Shown here: piece by piece, positions 53,701 through 61,612 of the stretch
Position numbering within the stretch: position 1 is the first letter of the stretch
Layout: the number at the start of each line of letters is the position of its first letter
DNA from: Phycisphaerae bacterium
GTDB lineage: Bacteria > Planctomycetota > Phycisphaerae > UBA1845
DNA length: 64,000 nt
Assembly: GCA_029260075.1 (NCBI GenBank)
Contig: JAJDDY010000027.1
Coordinates: 1 to 64,000 of the forward strand
Reading direction: 5' to 3'
Notes under the pieces: model-generated
The model's database searches: none
Seen by the model: the letters and a program-made list of their open reading frames with translations, nothing else
What the model was told of the DNA's origin: nothing
Made by a program: the position numbers and the translations under genes

Positions 53701-55495
53701 CCAGCTCAGCCAAATTGAGCGAACACAACAATGTCTGTCGAATCAATCTTCCGTCGGAAGGTTCGAGCACGGCGACATAAAGATCATTGTTCCGGACGTA
53801 CGAAACCCACAGCACACCCTCAAGCGGAAGCGGCACGGACTGGAACACGACATCCGCTAATGGATCGTTCACGTTGGCGGTACGCCCGCGCTCCCAGCGA
53901 AGCGCCCCGGTGGCCTCGTCGTAGGCCACGATGCGCGTGCCGATCAGCGGCGCCGTGGGACGACCGGGAAGGTGAAACTGAGGGACGAACAGACCGCGAC
54001 CGGCGTCGCTTTCGCCCTGCGTGTACGTGCTTCGACCAGAACGACTTACGGTGAAGACAAGGCCCGCGCCAACCGATAAGCCACCCGTCAGGTGGTCATC
54101 GAACATCTTGGCGTCTTGTATGCGTTTTGCGGCCACACGCTGGTTACGTGCGACCAGTAGCTGCCGACGCGCGCTGACCACGGGCGAAACGAACCCCGGG
54201 TCTTCGGCGGTCCAACGACGCCCAAGACTTACCATGTCCAGCGCGACGCAACCGCTTCGCGTCCGAGCCATCAATTGACCGTGGGCAACGACGGCCTGCT
54301 TGACCGGCAGCCGCAACGGGACGTTCGGTTCGTCATGAAGCACACGCCGCCATGCACCGACAACCGCGCCGGGCAAGTCCGCTTGCCACGGTACGCGCTG
54401 CGCAATCTCCTGTTCGACTACCGGCAACGCGGGGTCGACAAGGGGCATCCAACCACGCCGATCGGGCGTGCCCCCGATCATCGGCCAATTCGAAGCACCG
54501 CCATCGGCCGTGTGCGCCAATGGTACGAATTCAAACAGCGCGTCTGACGTAGCAGCTATGACCGAGCCGACATCAACATCGCCGGAATCACGGAACGCAT
54601 CCAAGACCGCCTTCGCCTCATCCGTACGCCCAAGTGATGCATAGGCCACGGCCAACTTCGCGGCGATCGTAGACCGTTCAACCGTCGTATCTCCGTCCCT
54701 CCGTCCCTCCGTCCCTTCTGCTGTCCCTCCGTCCCTTCGTCCCTTTGCTGCTTCGTCCCTTCCCCCCTCCAACTCCATCAGGTCCGTCAACAGCACCACC
54801 GCCTCGCCCGCCCGACCGGCATCCAGCGCCCACGAAGCCAATCGATCTGCGGCATCATCTCCGTACTGGGTCAAGGGATATCGGTTGAACACCGTACGAA
54901 GCATCCGTCGGTTCGACTGGGATATGCCGCGCTCGAGTAACCGCTTCGCCCGAGCATCGTGAAGTAATCGGTAGGCGCGCAACCCGTCCTCGGGCAACGA
55001 CATCAATTGGCGCAACGCCCGCCGTCGCGCTGTTTCGTACAGCACGGCCTCATCACGGTTGGGCGAATCCTCGCTCGCACCCTCCTGAATAATTAGCGAC
55101 CCCTGTGGATCGTCGACGATGCGTTGAAGGCAGTCGATCGCAAACTTCCAGTCGCCGCGACCTATGCCTTCGTCGGCGCGCCGAAACAGATTCGCAATAG
55201 GTGAGGATAATTCGATCAATACAGCCGGCGTGCGTCCGCGCCGACCCTGGCTTACCCGCCGCCCCTGCTGCAATAGCACCTGCACCTGCGCGCGGTTGCG
55301 GGCGGCGGGCGGTTGCGGAAGAACCTGTGCCTGCCGTTGTGGTTGCGCGCTGACCTCAGGCCCGTCGTTCGACATTGCAATTAGTGACAGAACAAGGAAT
55401 GGAACGAACCGAGCGCGACGTCGTGTTCTGAGCGCAGCGCAGCGCAAGACTGACGTATTTCGCCCCGCCGCCGGTCTGTCGCTGGTGTTCGTCAT
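50750..55495 (-). CDS. Giant exported PQQ-like/beta-propeller protein
   Basis: About 1581 residues. A signal peptide covers the first 45 residues (RFVPFLVLSLIAMSNDGPEVSAQ). Helical TPR-like sequence fills about 80-300, then two beta-propeller regions with PQQ-like repeats, for example TGALRWERG, DYTLRWANQY, TGRLEWMVPGG, GGDELWSVDVP, TGRRLWVHPFE and TGKTLWTRESE. Residues 240-268 are a low-complexity Arg/Gly/Glu stretch written by a DNA repeat. The protein is probably structural or a docking surface; no enzyme motif is seen. The start is uncertain (ATG at 55495 or 55528). The stop TGA overlaps an ATG of the next frame. Confidence 0.75.
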   Translation of the reverse strand: MTNTSDRPAAGRNTSVLRCAALRTRRRARFVPFLVLSLIAMSNDGPEVSAQPQRQAQVLPQPPAARNRAQVQVLLQQGRRVSQGRRGRTPAVLIELSSPIANLFRRADEGIGRGDWKFAIDCLQRIVDDPQGSLIIQEGASEDSPNRDEAVLYETARRRALRQLMSLPEDGLRAYRLLHDARAKRLLERGISQSNRRMLRTVFNRYPLTQYGDDAADRLASWALDAGRAGEAVVLLTDLMELEGGRDEAAKGRRDGGTAEGTEGRRDGDTTVERSTIAAKLAVAYASLGRTDEAKAVLDAFRDSGDVDVGSVIAATSDALFEFVPLAHTADGGASNWPMIGGTPDRRGWMPLVDPALPVVEQEIAQRVPWQADLPGAVVGAWRRVLHDEPNVPLRLPVKQAVVAHGQLMARTRSGCVALDMVSLGRRWTAEDPGFVSPVVSARRQLLVARNQRVAAKRIQDAKMFDDHLTGGLSVGAGLVFTVSRSGRSTYTQGESDAGRGLFVPQFHLPGRPTAPLIGTRIVAYDEATGALRWERGRTANVNDPLADVVFQSVPLPLEGVLWVSYVRNNDLYVAVLEPSDGRLIRQTLLCSLNLAELDSLKSYPLAAADGVIYVPTGHGILFAMDASDYTLRWANQYSPDLLAGHDGRMVEGSWLPGPPVVTGGLVLLTPTEERELLAFSAATGRLEWMVPGGGNSYVMAADQDHVWLGGRTLSCLSLNGGDELWSVDVPSTPTGRAAVCGDLVHVPLLSGLWTLDANTGVERSLVPLTESDEPLGTLLCADHSLYAVSRSTIRRFPDIGRTYPIVRELVGADPSDQLSAVRLAWLELLRGDPRAAKTVLDGLQVDAVSAGDAAQSVVDELARVRVEVLLALSALPDVAGHDALALIKEARLAAHSPEDRLRCGSALVDLLVSLSRSVDALRQLWTMMQSSDANQVVALSAGTKGMARFDIARRYRIIRDTLSAGQRKEWSRFLREQVDAMVASLRDGDQAGETADRMRAMIDLTYPHDPAPRVALALAGAYARHLQYESADYLLRAVVSTGTNETFDALALMHLARLYDDVYEQGIDATAAMFAALNELAARFGSDRIPDLGPEPPGSAKSDGLAASGTVLRDWVRVARSAVSAESNETYGEDSKDDALELVGTLAWAHQWAPGDVAARMVTFADPSSGVLVNRVLLQGLDDIVTCYDAADFKIDERMLWRANLRLPGTFPEDGVSARAMKNLRRQAVTFGQTVVVNGVDGMFAVGLLTGRRLWVHPFELAGPADEPVSRDRLMAGADGWIAAMPKTGRLSLMRMLDGFVVWERDLRGETADHVRMSGDRVITIDKKLERVHLFDRATGDLVRRVLFRQPHPDAQLIDLVTTGSSICGPISDARGDSIRAVDLKTGKTLWTRESEKPIVQLFKPKDGYLGVGMLGGDVQLLDADSGEPLVSWRLAETKRVLGGVLVDGTLVVQYATSANRHRFHKLAALDVATGEELWRRDDVLSLSRTGEPIRVVGGRLLGLIAPARNDRRGTRLTMIDVRSGSDVSPPVALKIEQRDFKFNGDFAVHRESGVVVIGAENSLLGVRIRSAGRIERGGL
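54690..54770 (-). repeat. In-frame AAGGGACG tandem repeat inside a CDS
   Basis: The plus strand carries GTCCCTCCGTCCCTCCGTCCC and further units of the same kind. In the PQQ-like gene it encodes GRRDGGTAEGTEGRRDGD. Similar GTCCCT units occur in spacers at 49600-49643 and at about 37970. Confidence 0.6.
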
Positions 55496-55874
55496 GAAGT
55501 TCGAATCATCCGAGCCAAGCCAACCCATTCATCGGACTACATGTCGATACTTCGCCCGGGCCCATAGCGAAACCATCGGCAAAGACCGAGCATGCCCCGC
55601 GTGATACGTTCTGCCAACACAGGTAACCGGCGTACCGGCCATGGTAGCGAACGATACGCCGAACTTCCAGAGCGGGCACATCCGCCGACGACTCTATACA
55701 CATGGCGTCGAGCTACGCACGTAACACATACGTAACGTTCTTCGCGGTCAAAACGCCGACCGTCGCAAACGTGGAGACAAGAAAATGACGAAATGTCGAG
55801 ACGTCAGAAAACAAACGCTGACCGTTTCGACTTCTTGACGTATTGAAGTTTCGGCGTGTCGGCGTTGTCCGAAG
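55496..55874. repeat. Spacer with TCGAAA-type repeats
   Basis: Between the ffh stop and the start of the giant gene. At 55785-55863 the plus strand reads GACGAAATGTCGAGACGTC, then GACCGTTTCGACTTCTTGAC, then AGTTTCGGCGTG. This is a looser version of the clusters further left. It begins within 12 bases of the ffh stop codon. No gene is supported in the rest. Confidence 0.55.
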
Positions 55875-57302
55875 CTATTTTCGGCGCCGCTTGCGACGAT
55901 CCTTCTTGGACAGTGTGCGCCGTCCGCTCGTCGTTTTCGACTTGAGCTTCGGCGCCCCCCCGGTCGCCATCGCTTGTGAGAACTGTGTACCCATGCGCAA
56001 TCGTTGGGAAAGCGACTGCCCGCTCATCGCCTTCATCATGTTGCGCATCGGCTCGAACTGCTTGACCAATCCACTAACGTCGGACGGATCACACCCGGCA
56101 CCCTTGGCGATTCGCCGACGCCGTGAGACATCAATGATCTTCGGGTTCGCCCGCTCCTTGGGTGTCATCGACTGAATCGCCGCTTCCATGTGGACGATTT
56201 CACCCTCGTCGATATCCGCGTCGCCCATCATGTCACCCATACCGGGTATTTTCTTGAGCAGCTCCTTCATCGAGCCCATCTTTTTCATCTTGCGAATTTG
56301 TACGAGGAAATCGTCCAGCGTGAACTTCCCCGTCTTCATCTTCGCTTCGAGTTGAGCCGCCTCCTTCACGTCATATTGACGCTGTGCCTGCTCCACGAGC
56401 GACAGGATGTCGCCCATACCAAGGATGCGGCTGGCGATGCGCTCGGGGTGGAACTCCTCGATGGCGTCCATTTTTTCGCCGACGCCAATGAACTTGATCG
56501 GTTTGCCCGTAACCCGCCTCACGGAAAGCGCAGCCCCGCCGCGCGTATCGCTGTCGAATTTCGTGAGGATGACGCCGTCCAACTCTAGCCGCTCATTGAA
56601 GGTCTTGGCCGTGTTGACCGCGTCTTGGCCGGTCATCGCATCTAGGACGAGATAGATCTGTTGCGGGTTGGTCGTAGAGGCCACGGTCGCTAGTTCGGCC
56701 ATCAAATCTTCGTCGATTGCGAGCCGACCTGCGGTGTCGAGAATAACGACGTCGCGATCCGTCTTTCGCGCTTGCTTGATGGCGTTCTTACAAACCTTGA
56801 CGGCGTCTTGATGGCCGCGCTCGGTGTAGACTGGGACGCCGACCTGCTCGCCAAGCACCTCCAATTGATCGATGGCCGCCGGGCGTTTCAGGTCAGCCGC
56901 AACCAAAAGAGGACGCTTCGCCCTCTCCAAGAGCATCTTGGCCATCTTCCCGCAGGTTGTCGTCTTGCCAGAGCCCTGTAACCCAGCCATGAGCAGCACG
57001 GTTGGTCCGGGTGAGATGAAAGGGATGCGCGAATCGACGGGTCCCATAAGTGAGACCAACTCGTCGTGAACGATGCGAACCATCACGTCGCCGGGTTTCA
57101 GCGTGCTGATGACCTCGGCGCCGATGGCCTTCTGTTCGACCTCGTCGCAAAACGCCCGGGCCACATCGAGGTGAACATCCGCCTCAAGAAGGGCCGTACG
57201 GATTTCCCGCATGACCTCTGAGATGTTGGCCTCGGTAATCTTCCCGCGGCCCCGCAGACCGCGAAATACCGAGTTCAACCTGCTTGTAAGTGCATCAAAC
57301 AT
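55875..57302 (-). CDS. ffh: Signal recognition particle protein Ffh
   Basis: A 475-residue SRP54 homologue that binds 4.5S RNA and targets ribosomes making membrane proteins to FtsY. The N domain occupies the first 85 residues. The GTPase domain has G1 GLQGSGKTT, G3 DTAGR and G4 TKFD. The Met-rich M domain (about 300-440) includes MGSMKELLKKIPGM and MMKAMSGQSL. The C-terminus is strongly basic (KKDRRKRRRK). No 4.5S RNA was recognised nearby. Confidence 0.95.
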   Translation of the reverse strand: MFDALTSRLNSVFRGLRGRGKITEANISEVMREIRTALLEADVHLDVARAFCDEVEQKAIGAEVISTLKPGDVMVRIVHDELVSLMGPVDSRIPFISPGPTVLLMAGLQGSGKTTTCGKMAKMLLERAKRPLLVAADLKRPAAIDQLEVLGEQVGVPVYTERGHQDAVKVCKNAIKQARKTDRDVVILDTAGRLAIDEDLMAELATVASTTNPQQIYLVLDAMTGQDAVNTAKTFNERLELDGVILTKFDSDTRGGAALSVRRVTGKPIKFIGVGEKMDAIEEFHPERIASRILGMGDILSLVEQAQRQYDVKEAAQLEAKMKTGKFTLDDFLVQIRKMKKMGSMKELLKKIPGMGDMMGDADIDEGEIVHMEAAIQSMTPKERANPKIIDVSRRRRIAKGAGCDPSDVSGLVKQFEPMRNMMKAMSGQSLSQRLRMGTQFSQAMATGGAPKLKSKTTSGRRTLSKKDRRKRRRK

Positions 57303-57576
57303 AGTGCATTGGTTTTAGGTGCTCTTTCTTATCGGGTCAAGGCATGTCACAATGCCCAACTGCCCAGTACTTCCCTGGTTTCGCGACTGCGTCGACGGCG
57401 CGATGGCCGCCGAACCATCCGGCGGCGCGGTGGTGTGGAACTCCCTGAGCCGAACCGATAACATACCCGAGCGTAGTAGCGATATTGACGGACTGTGGAA
57501 GACCGTCGCAACCGATCGCGGGCTCGACGCCGGGCCGCTCAAATGCATCGCCTCAGACAGCTTAGGAGAACAGGTC

Positions 57577-59070
57577 ATGGCGACCTTACGTCAAAACGTC
57601 ACACGTTGGAAGATCATCACGGTTCTCGTCGCGGCGACGATGTCGTCAGCGGGCTTCGCTCACGCCGTTCAGGCGACCGACGAAGAGTCCAAGCCCACCA
57701 AACCCGGCGCGCCCAAGTCCTTGCTCGCGACGTTACCCAAGCCGGGAAAAATCGTCGAATCGAAGAAGGGACCGTTTGACATTACCAACGCCAGACTCGA
57801 CAACGGTGTCCTCGTTCATCATCGCTTTCTCGACGGCGAAAAGGGATTCCTCATGGCGGTCATTACGCTCGCCGGTGGCGAGATCGAAGAGACGAAAGAG
57901 AACGCCGGAATCACACAAGCAGCCTTCCTAACGATCAACGCCCCGGAAACCAGCCGCCTCACCAAGTCCAACGTGCGGTCCCTGCTCGTCGGAAAAAAAC
58001 TCAAAATCGGGGCCTCCGCCAACGACGACGCGGTGACGATAGAGTTTCGCTCTTCCGTTAAGGATTTTGAGACGGGACTCCAACTGCTTCATGCGATGCT
58101 TACAGACGGCCAACTTAGTGCGGCGACCTTTGAGGCGTGGAGAGCCAAAGGGCTTAAGAATTTCGTGTCGTATCGACCGCATGTCTTCTGGAACGCCCAC
58201 AACGCAGCAGATGATCTGCTCTGTTCGTCGGACCCACGGCGAACCGCATTCGACGACAAGCGTCTCAAATCGGTCAAACGTCACGAAGCGCATGCGTGGT
58301 ATCAGCGTATGTGTCGCCAAGCGCCGATGGAAGTGTCCGTCGTCGGCGACATGAAACTTGACGTCGCCCTGCCGCTTATCCAACGTTACCTCGGATCGCT
58401 TCCAAAGCGCCCCGCGACAGCCGCTCACTTGAAACCGCTGCGCCGCACCGAACCGCTCAAGGGTCCGGTCTCGCGTGTCGTTGAGTATGACGCCGCCACG
58501 TCTTGGGAAGCGCTCGTGATTGCCGGGCTGCATGGATTCGACCCGCACAACACCAGTGATCTACGCGCACTTCAACTTGCCACAGTGCTTCTCGACCGGC
58601 GGCAATTGGCCCTGCGCGATCGCAGCAAACTTACACCGTCCATACGGGCTCAATTCAGGCCCAATTGGTCTTTCGACGATGCGTCAAACATCATGACGAT
58701 CGCCCGATGTACGCCGAAGAACGGCGAAAAACTCGCCATGGCCATCTTCAGAACATGGGACCGCTTCGCCAAGCTAGGCACCAACAAGAAAGAACTCGAC
58801 GACGTGAAGCGGCAAGTGAAGGCTGGCTATGTCCAAGCCGAGAACGACATGAGCTACTGGGCCCGAACCCTTGGCTGCTTTGATCTGAACCGGCGAAACA
58901 TTCAGGACGAACGCGACATCGCCAACCAACTTGACGCAGTGACGCCTGCAGAGTTGCTACGGGTGTTCAAGAAATACTACACGCCTGAGAACCGGTACCA
59001 AGTGATCACCATCCCCAAGAAATCAGCCGGAAAGAAGGAAGCGAAAGACAAGGACAACGGTAAGCCCTAG
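57577..59070 (+). CDS. Exported M16 peptidase homologue, zinc motif lost
   Basis: A 497-residue exported protein (signal peptide, cleavage near AHAVQA). The fold is that of M16 (pitrilysin/MPP-like) peptidases: the opening LDNGVLVHHRFLDGEKGFLMAVITLAGGEIEETKENAG is typical when read in pieces, and the second half has a clear M16C domain. The zinc motif HXXEH expected after NAGIT reads QAAFL, so it cannot bind zinc as usual. Such inactive subunits commonly pair with an active M16 protein, which is not in the window. Start at 57577 has AGGAGA 7 bases upstream; the longer frame is not needed. The TAG stop lies on the edge of a family D element. Confidence 0.82.
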   Translation: MATLRQNVTRWKIITVLVAATMSSAGFAHAVQATDEESKPTKPGAPKSLLATLPKPGKIVESKKGPFDITNARLDNGVLVHHRFLDGEKGFLMAVITLAGGEIEETKENAGITQAAFLTINAPETSRLTKSNVRSLLVGKKLKIGASANDDAVTIEFRSSVKDFETGLQLLHAMLTDGQLSAATFEAWRAKGLKNFVSYRPHVFWNAHNAADDLLCSSDPRRTAFDDKRLKSVKRHEAHAWYQRMCRQAPMEVSVVGDMKLDVALPLIQRYLGSLPKRPATAAHLKPLRRTEPLKGPVSRVVEYDAATSWEALVIAGLHGFDPHNTSDLRALQLATVLLDRRQLALRDRSKLTPSIRAQFRPNWSFDDASNIMTIARCTPKNGEKLAMAIFRTWDRFAKLGTNKKELDDVKRQVKAGYVQAENDMSYWARTLGCFDLNRRNIQDERDIANQLDAVTPAELLRVFKKYYTPENRYQVITIPKKSAGKKEAKDKDNGKP

Positions 59071-59249
59071 CACAGGGTCACACGTCCTCTTGTGGGTTTT
59101 TGGGATTGGCTCGTCGGTTCGTGCGGCATCAGAGCCGTGGGCGCCAGCCCGCGGACCGGTCCCACCGCTAGCGCGGTAGGCTCTGACCCGCGCACCTAGT
59201 TCCGGTCGTGCCGGCGCGACAACCCGAAGATTAGGGTGTGACGCTGCAC
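59070..59249. repeat. Family D element, copy 2
   Basis: Starts GCACAGGGTCACACGTCC after TA (59068-59069) and ends before TA (59250-59251), with the right end read inward GTGCAGCGTCACACCC. It is nearly the reverse complement of 821-1001 over its full length. Central CCGCTAGCGC palindrome. Together with the next element it repeats the D plus A arrangement seen at 821-1152. Confidence 0.8.
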
Positions 59250-59251
59250 TA

Positions 59252-59400
59252 CTGCTCTGTCACACATCGAATGACGGGTGTACCGAGCCGCGACCGTGAG
59301 GAAGCGGACGTTTGATTGCCAGTCGCGAAAGCGTGCAAACGCTCCCTCACGGTCGCGGCTCGGATCGGACGAACCCGCCACCTGAGGCGTGACGATGCAC
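59252..59400. repeat. Family A palindromic element, copy 7
   Basis: Starts CTGCTCTGTCACACATCG after TA (59250-59251). The right end read inward is GTGCATCGTCACGCCTC. Arms: GAGCCGCGACCGTGAGGAAG and CGCTCCCTCACGGTCGCGGC. The remaining 260 bases up to the PilZ gene hold no supported gene. Confidence 0.85.
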
Positions 59401-59660
59401 GGAAGTCCACTTGCGATTTCCTGTCCTCACGGGAACGCGTGCCCGATATTCCGCTGAACCCGAAGGACGCATCCCACGTCGAGTTGCAAGTCCAAGCGCA
59501 CGTCCCGCCCCATAACCACCAGCAAAATTCGCCCGCCCCCAAGCTGTATCGTATCTCTTGACTAGGCGACTATCTGACTCGGCGAGATCCCCGAGGGGCT
59601 GGCTCCAACAAACGGAGCATCCCGCGTACAAGCAATGTCACGTCGCCGAGGAGAATGAAG

Positions 59661-60035
59661 ATGTCAACGACGACGGACATAAGCCCACTGACTGAGGCAG
59701 CCATCGGTGAATTGCTCAGATCGCGTCAAGTCGAAGAACCCGCTGTCGGCCCCGACGGACGCCGACGTGCGACGCGCTGGCCATTCCCGGGGACAGTTGA
59801 ACTCTGGATTCCCGATGAGAATGGCGTGGAATGGCATCGCTTGGCGACATCGCTCAACATGAGCATGGACGGAACGGGTATCCGCTGCGACGAGTCACTT
59901 CCGATAGGACTCGAAATCGCCATCGCCCTACACGAACCGGAGATTAGCTTTCATGGCCGGGCCGTGGTACGTCACTGCACCGACATCGGCGGTGAACACC
60001 TGATCGGACTGCAGTTTCTCTTCACCAACCCATAG
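59661..60035 (+). CDS. PilZ-domain protein
   Basis: A 124-residue single-domain protein. The PilZ c-di-GMP binding signature is present: RRRATRWPFPG (RXXXR) and LNMSMDGTGI (NXSXXG), followed by the beta-barrel. By family it binds cyclic di-GMP and relays it to motility, attachment or polymer synthesis. ATG at 59661 is preferred since GAGGAG lies 7 bases upstream; ATG at 59655 is too close to it. The TAG stop is directly followed by the edge of a family B element. Confidence 0.82.
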   Translation: MSTTTDISPLTEAAIGELLRSRQVEEPAVGPDGRRRATRWPFPGTVELWIPDENGVEWHRLATSLNMSMDGTGIRCDESLPIGLEIAIALHEPEISFHGRAVVRHCTDIGGEHLIGLQFLFTNP

Positions 60036-60115
60036 CAGCCTGCTGATCAAGTGTGGCACCGTCTACCAGCCGGTCATCCATGGGCGTTGTTTCCGTTACG
60101 ACAGGGCGCAGCCCA
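60036..60115. repeat. Family B element, copy 4
   Basis: Starts CAGCCTGCTGATCAAG on the base after the PilZ stop codon and continues GTGGCACCGTCTACCAGCCG, then GGGCGCAGCCCACTGGCGCC. The layout equals that at 47238-47330. Confidence 0.65.
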
Positions 60116-60132
60116 CTGGCGCCGACGCCAAC

Positions 60133-60174
60133 AAAAAAGGCGGCACGGGCCAGCATAAGCTGAACCGCACCGCC
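60133..60174 (-). terminator. Rho-independent terminator after rpsI
   Basis: On the minus strand GGCGGTGCGGTTCAGC, the loop TTAT and GCTGGCCCGTGCCGCC form a 16-bp stem with one mismatch and three G-U pairs, followed by TTTTTT. It lies 25 bases after the rpsI stop, as expected for the end of the rplM-rpsI operon. Confidence 0.88.
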
Positions 60175-60198
60175 TCAAGAGGCGTTGGTAATCGCAGA

Positions 60199-60690
60199 CT
60201 ATCGTTTCGAGAACTGGAAACGACGACGCGCGCCGCGCTGACCGTACTTCTTCCGCTCGACCTTACGCGGGTCGCGACGGAGCAGATTGGTCTCGCGTAG
60301 CTTGGGCTGATACTCGTCACTCGTCTTCACAAGGGCACGTGCCAAACCGAGCACAACCGCCCCAGCCTGACCGGTGATTCCACCGCCCCGAACATTCACA
60401 AACACATCGAACGACTTACGCATGTTGGTGACGTCGAGTGGCGTGGTGACGGCTTGGCGATCCTTCTCGAGCAGGAAATACTTGTCCATCTCGCGCTTGT
60501 TGATCATGAACTTCCCGTCGCCCGGACGAATACGAACCCGTGCGACCGCACGCTTTCGGCGACCGGTGCCCCAAACAAAGGGAACGGCAGCGCTTGATCC
60601 GCCGCTTGTCTTGGGCTTCGCCGCAGGGGTTGGAGCAGGCGCCGCTGCTGCTGCTACTGGTTCGGGAGTCGAAGTAGGTTCTTCGGTCAT
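60199..60690 (-). CDS. rpsI: 30S ribosomal protein S9
   Basis: A 163-residue uS9. The core (about 40-163) is standard: GTGRRKRAVARVRIRPGDG, VNVRGGGITGQAGAVVLGLA, and the C-terminal RRFQFSKR whose last Lys-Arg reaches the P-site tRNA. The first 38 residues are an Ala/Pro-rich extension not found in E. coli. It follows rplM at 29 bases, the universal arrangement, and ends at a strong terminator. Confidence 0.96.
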   Translation of the reverse strand: MTEEPTSTPEPVAAAAAPAPTPAAKPKTSGGSSAAVPFVWGTGRRKRAVARVRIRPGDGKFMINKREMDKYFLLEKDRQAVTTPLDVTNMRKSFDVFVNVRGGGITGQAGAVVLGLARALVKTSDEYQPKLRETNLLRRDPRKVERKKYGQRGARRRFQFSKR

Positions 60691-60719
60691 CTGTTCGTCC
60701 GATCCATCGATTGAAGTTA

Positions 60720-61163
60720 CTAGCAGGCCAAAGCGGCCGGCTCCTGAGCCGTGTGCGGGTGCGTGTCCGCCGCGTACACCTTGAGTTTCATCAGCATGTG
60801 GCGACCGAGGGCGTTTTTCGGGAGCATCCGGCGAACAGCCTCCCGAAGGATGCGGTCCGGATGACGCTCCATGACCCGAGCGTACGGAACCTCGGTGTAG
60901 CCACCGGGGTAGTACGAATATCGGGGATAGATCATCGTTTGGGCCTTGTTGCCCGTCAGACGCACCTTTTGAGCGTTGGTCACCACGACGTAATCACCCG
61001 TATCCACATGGGGCGTGTAGGTCGGTTTGTGCTTACCCATCAGGACCGTCGCGATCTTCGTCGCAAGTCGCCCAAGAATCTTGTCGGTCGCATCGACGTG
61101 AAACCACGCCTGATCAACCATGCCCGTGCGGGCGACATATGTCCGCTGCCTGGATTTTGCCAT
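60720..61163 (-). CDS. rplM: 50S ribosomal protein L13
   Basis: A 147-residue uL13 of normal length. Family landmarks: WFHVDATDKILGRLAT, HKPTYTPHVDTGDYVVVTNA, KAQTMIYPRYSYYPGGYT and GRHMLMKLKVYAADTHPH. The ATG at 61163 is chosen because the product then begins MAKSRQRTYVAR, in line with the family; the longer frame is not conserved. First gene of the rplM-rpsI operon. Confidence 0.95.
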   Translation of the reverse strand: MAKSRQRTYVARTGMVDQAWFHVDATDKILGRLATKIATVLMGKHKPTYTPHVDTGDYVVVTNAQKVRLTGNKAQTMIYPRYSYYPGGYTEVPYARVMERHPDRILREAVRRMLPKNALGRHMLMKLKVYAADTHPHTAQEPAALAC

Positions 61164-61535
61164 CTCGTTCCGATCAGAGTTACGGCCAACACTACAAGTA
61201 CAGAGCACCCCAATCTAACCGCATCCCCACGCCTGTCAAGGCCGGTTTCTCGTTGAACTCCGTGCGACAGCCACCGGGCGAGCCACCGCCCACACAGCAA
61301 ACGTCGACGTGCCGACGCAATATCAGTTGGACTCAAGTTTGGGGTGAGCACAAACCGGTCATCATCCTTCCTCATTTGGCTCCAAACACGTCTTCGGCCC
61401 ACCACCGTGGCAGTTGTCACGCCACCGAGTGTTTTGATACTGGAACGATTCGTGCCACTGAGTTTCTGGTCGCCGTTCCACAGGCGCCCAGCTCATTGGT
61501 CCCGACTCGGCATGATCAGAGTAGTTCCACCTCTA
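61164..61535. other. Spacer upstream of rplM
   Basis: About 370 bases between the leftward ribosomal operon and the IS630 element. It should carry the ribosomal promoter, but no clear pair of boxes stands out. No gene or repeat copy. It ends in TA (61534-61535), the IS target. Confidence 0.4.
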
Positions 61536-61612
61536 GTGCTTTGTCACAGCTAAGAATTAGGGTTATCGTATTCCTTGTTCTTGAGGTTTTGGGAAGACAA
61601 GGAGGTCGCCCG

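Noticed and set aside
44853-55863. TCGAAA-type clusters as a CRISPR array
   Set aside because: Units are too short, uneven, not separated by unique spacers of constant length, and no cas genes are present.
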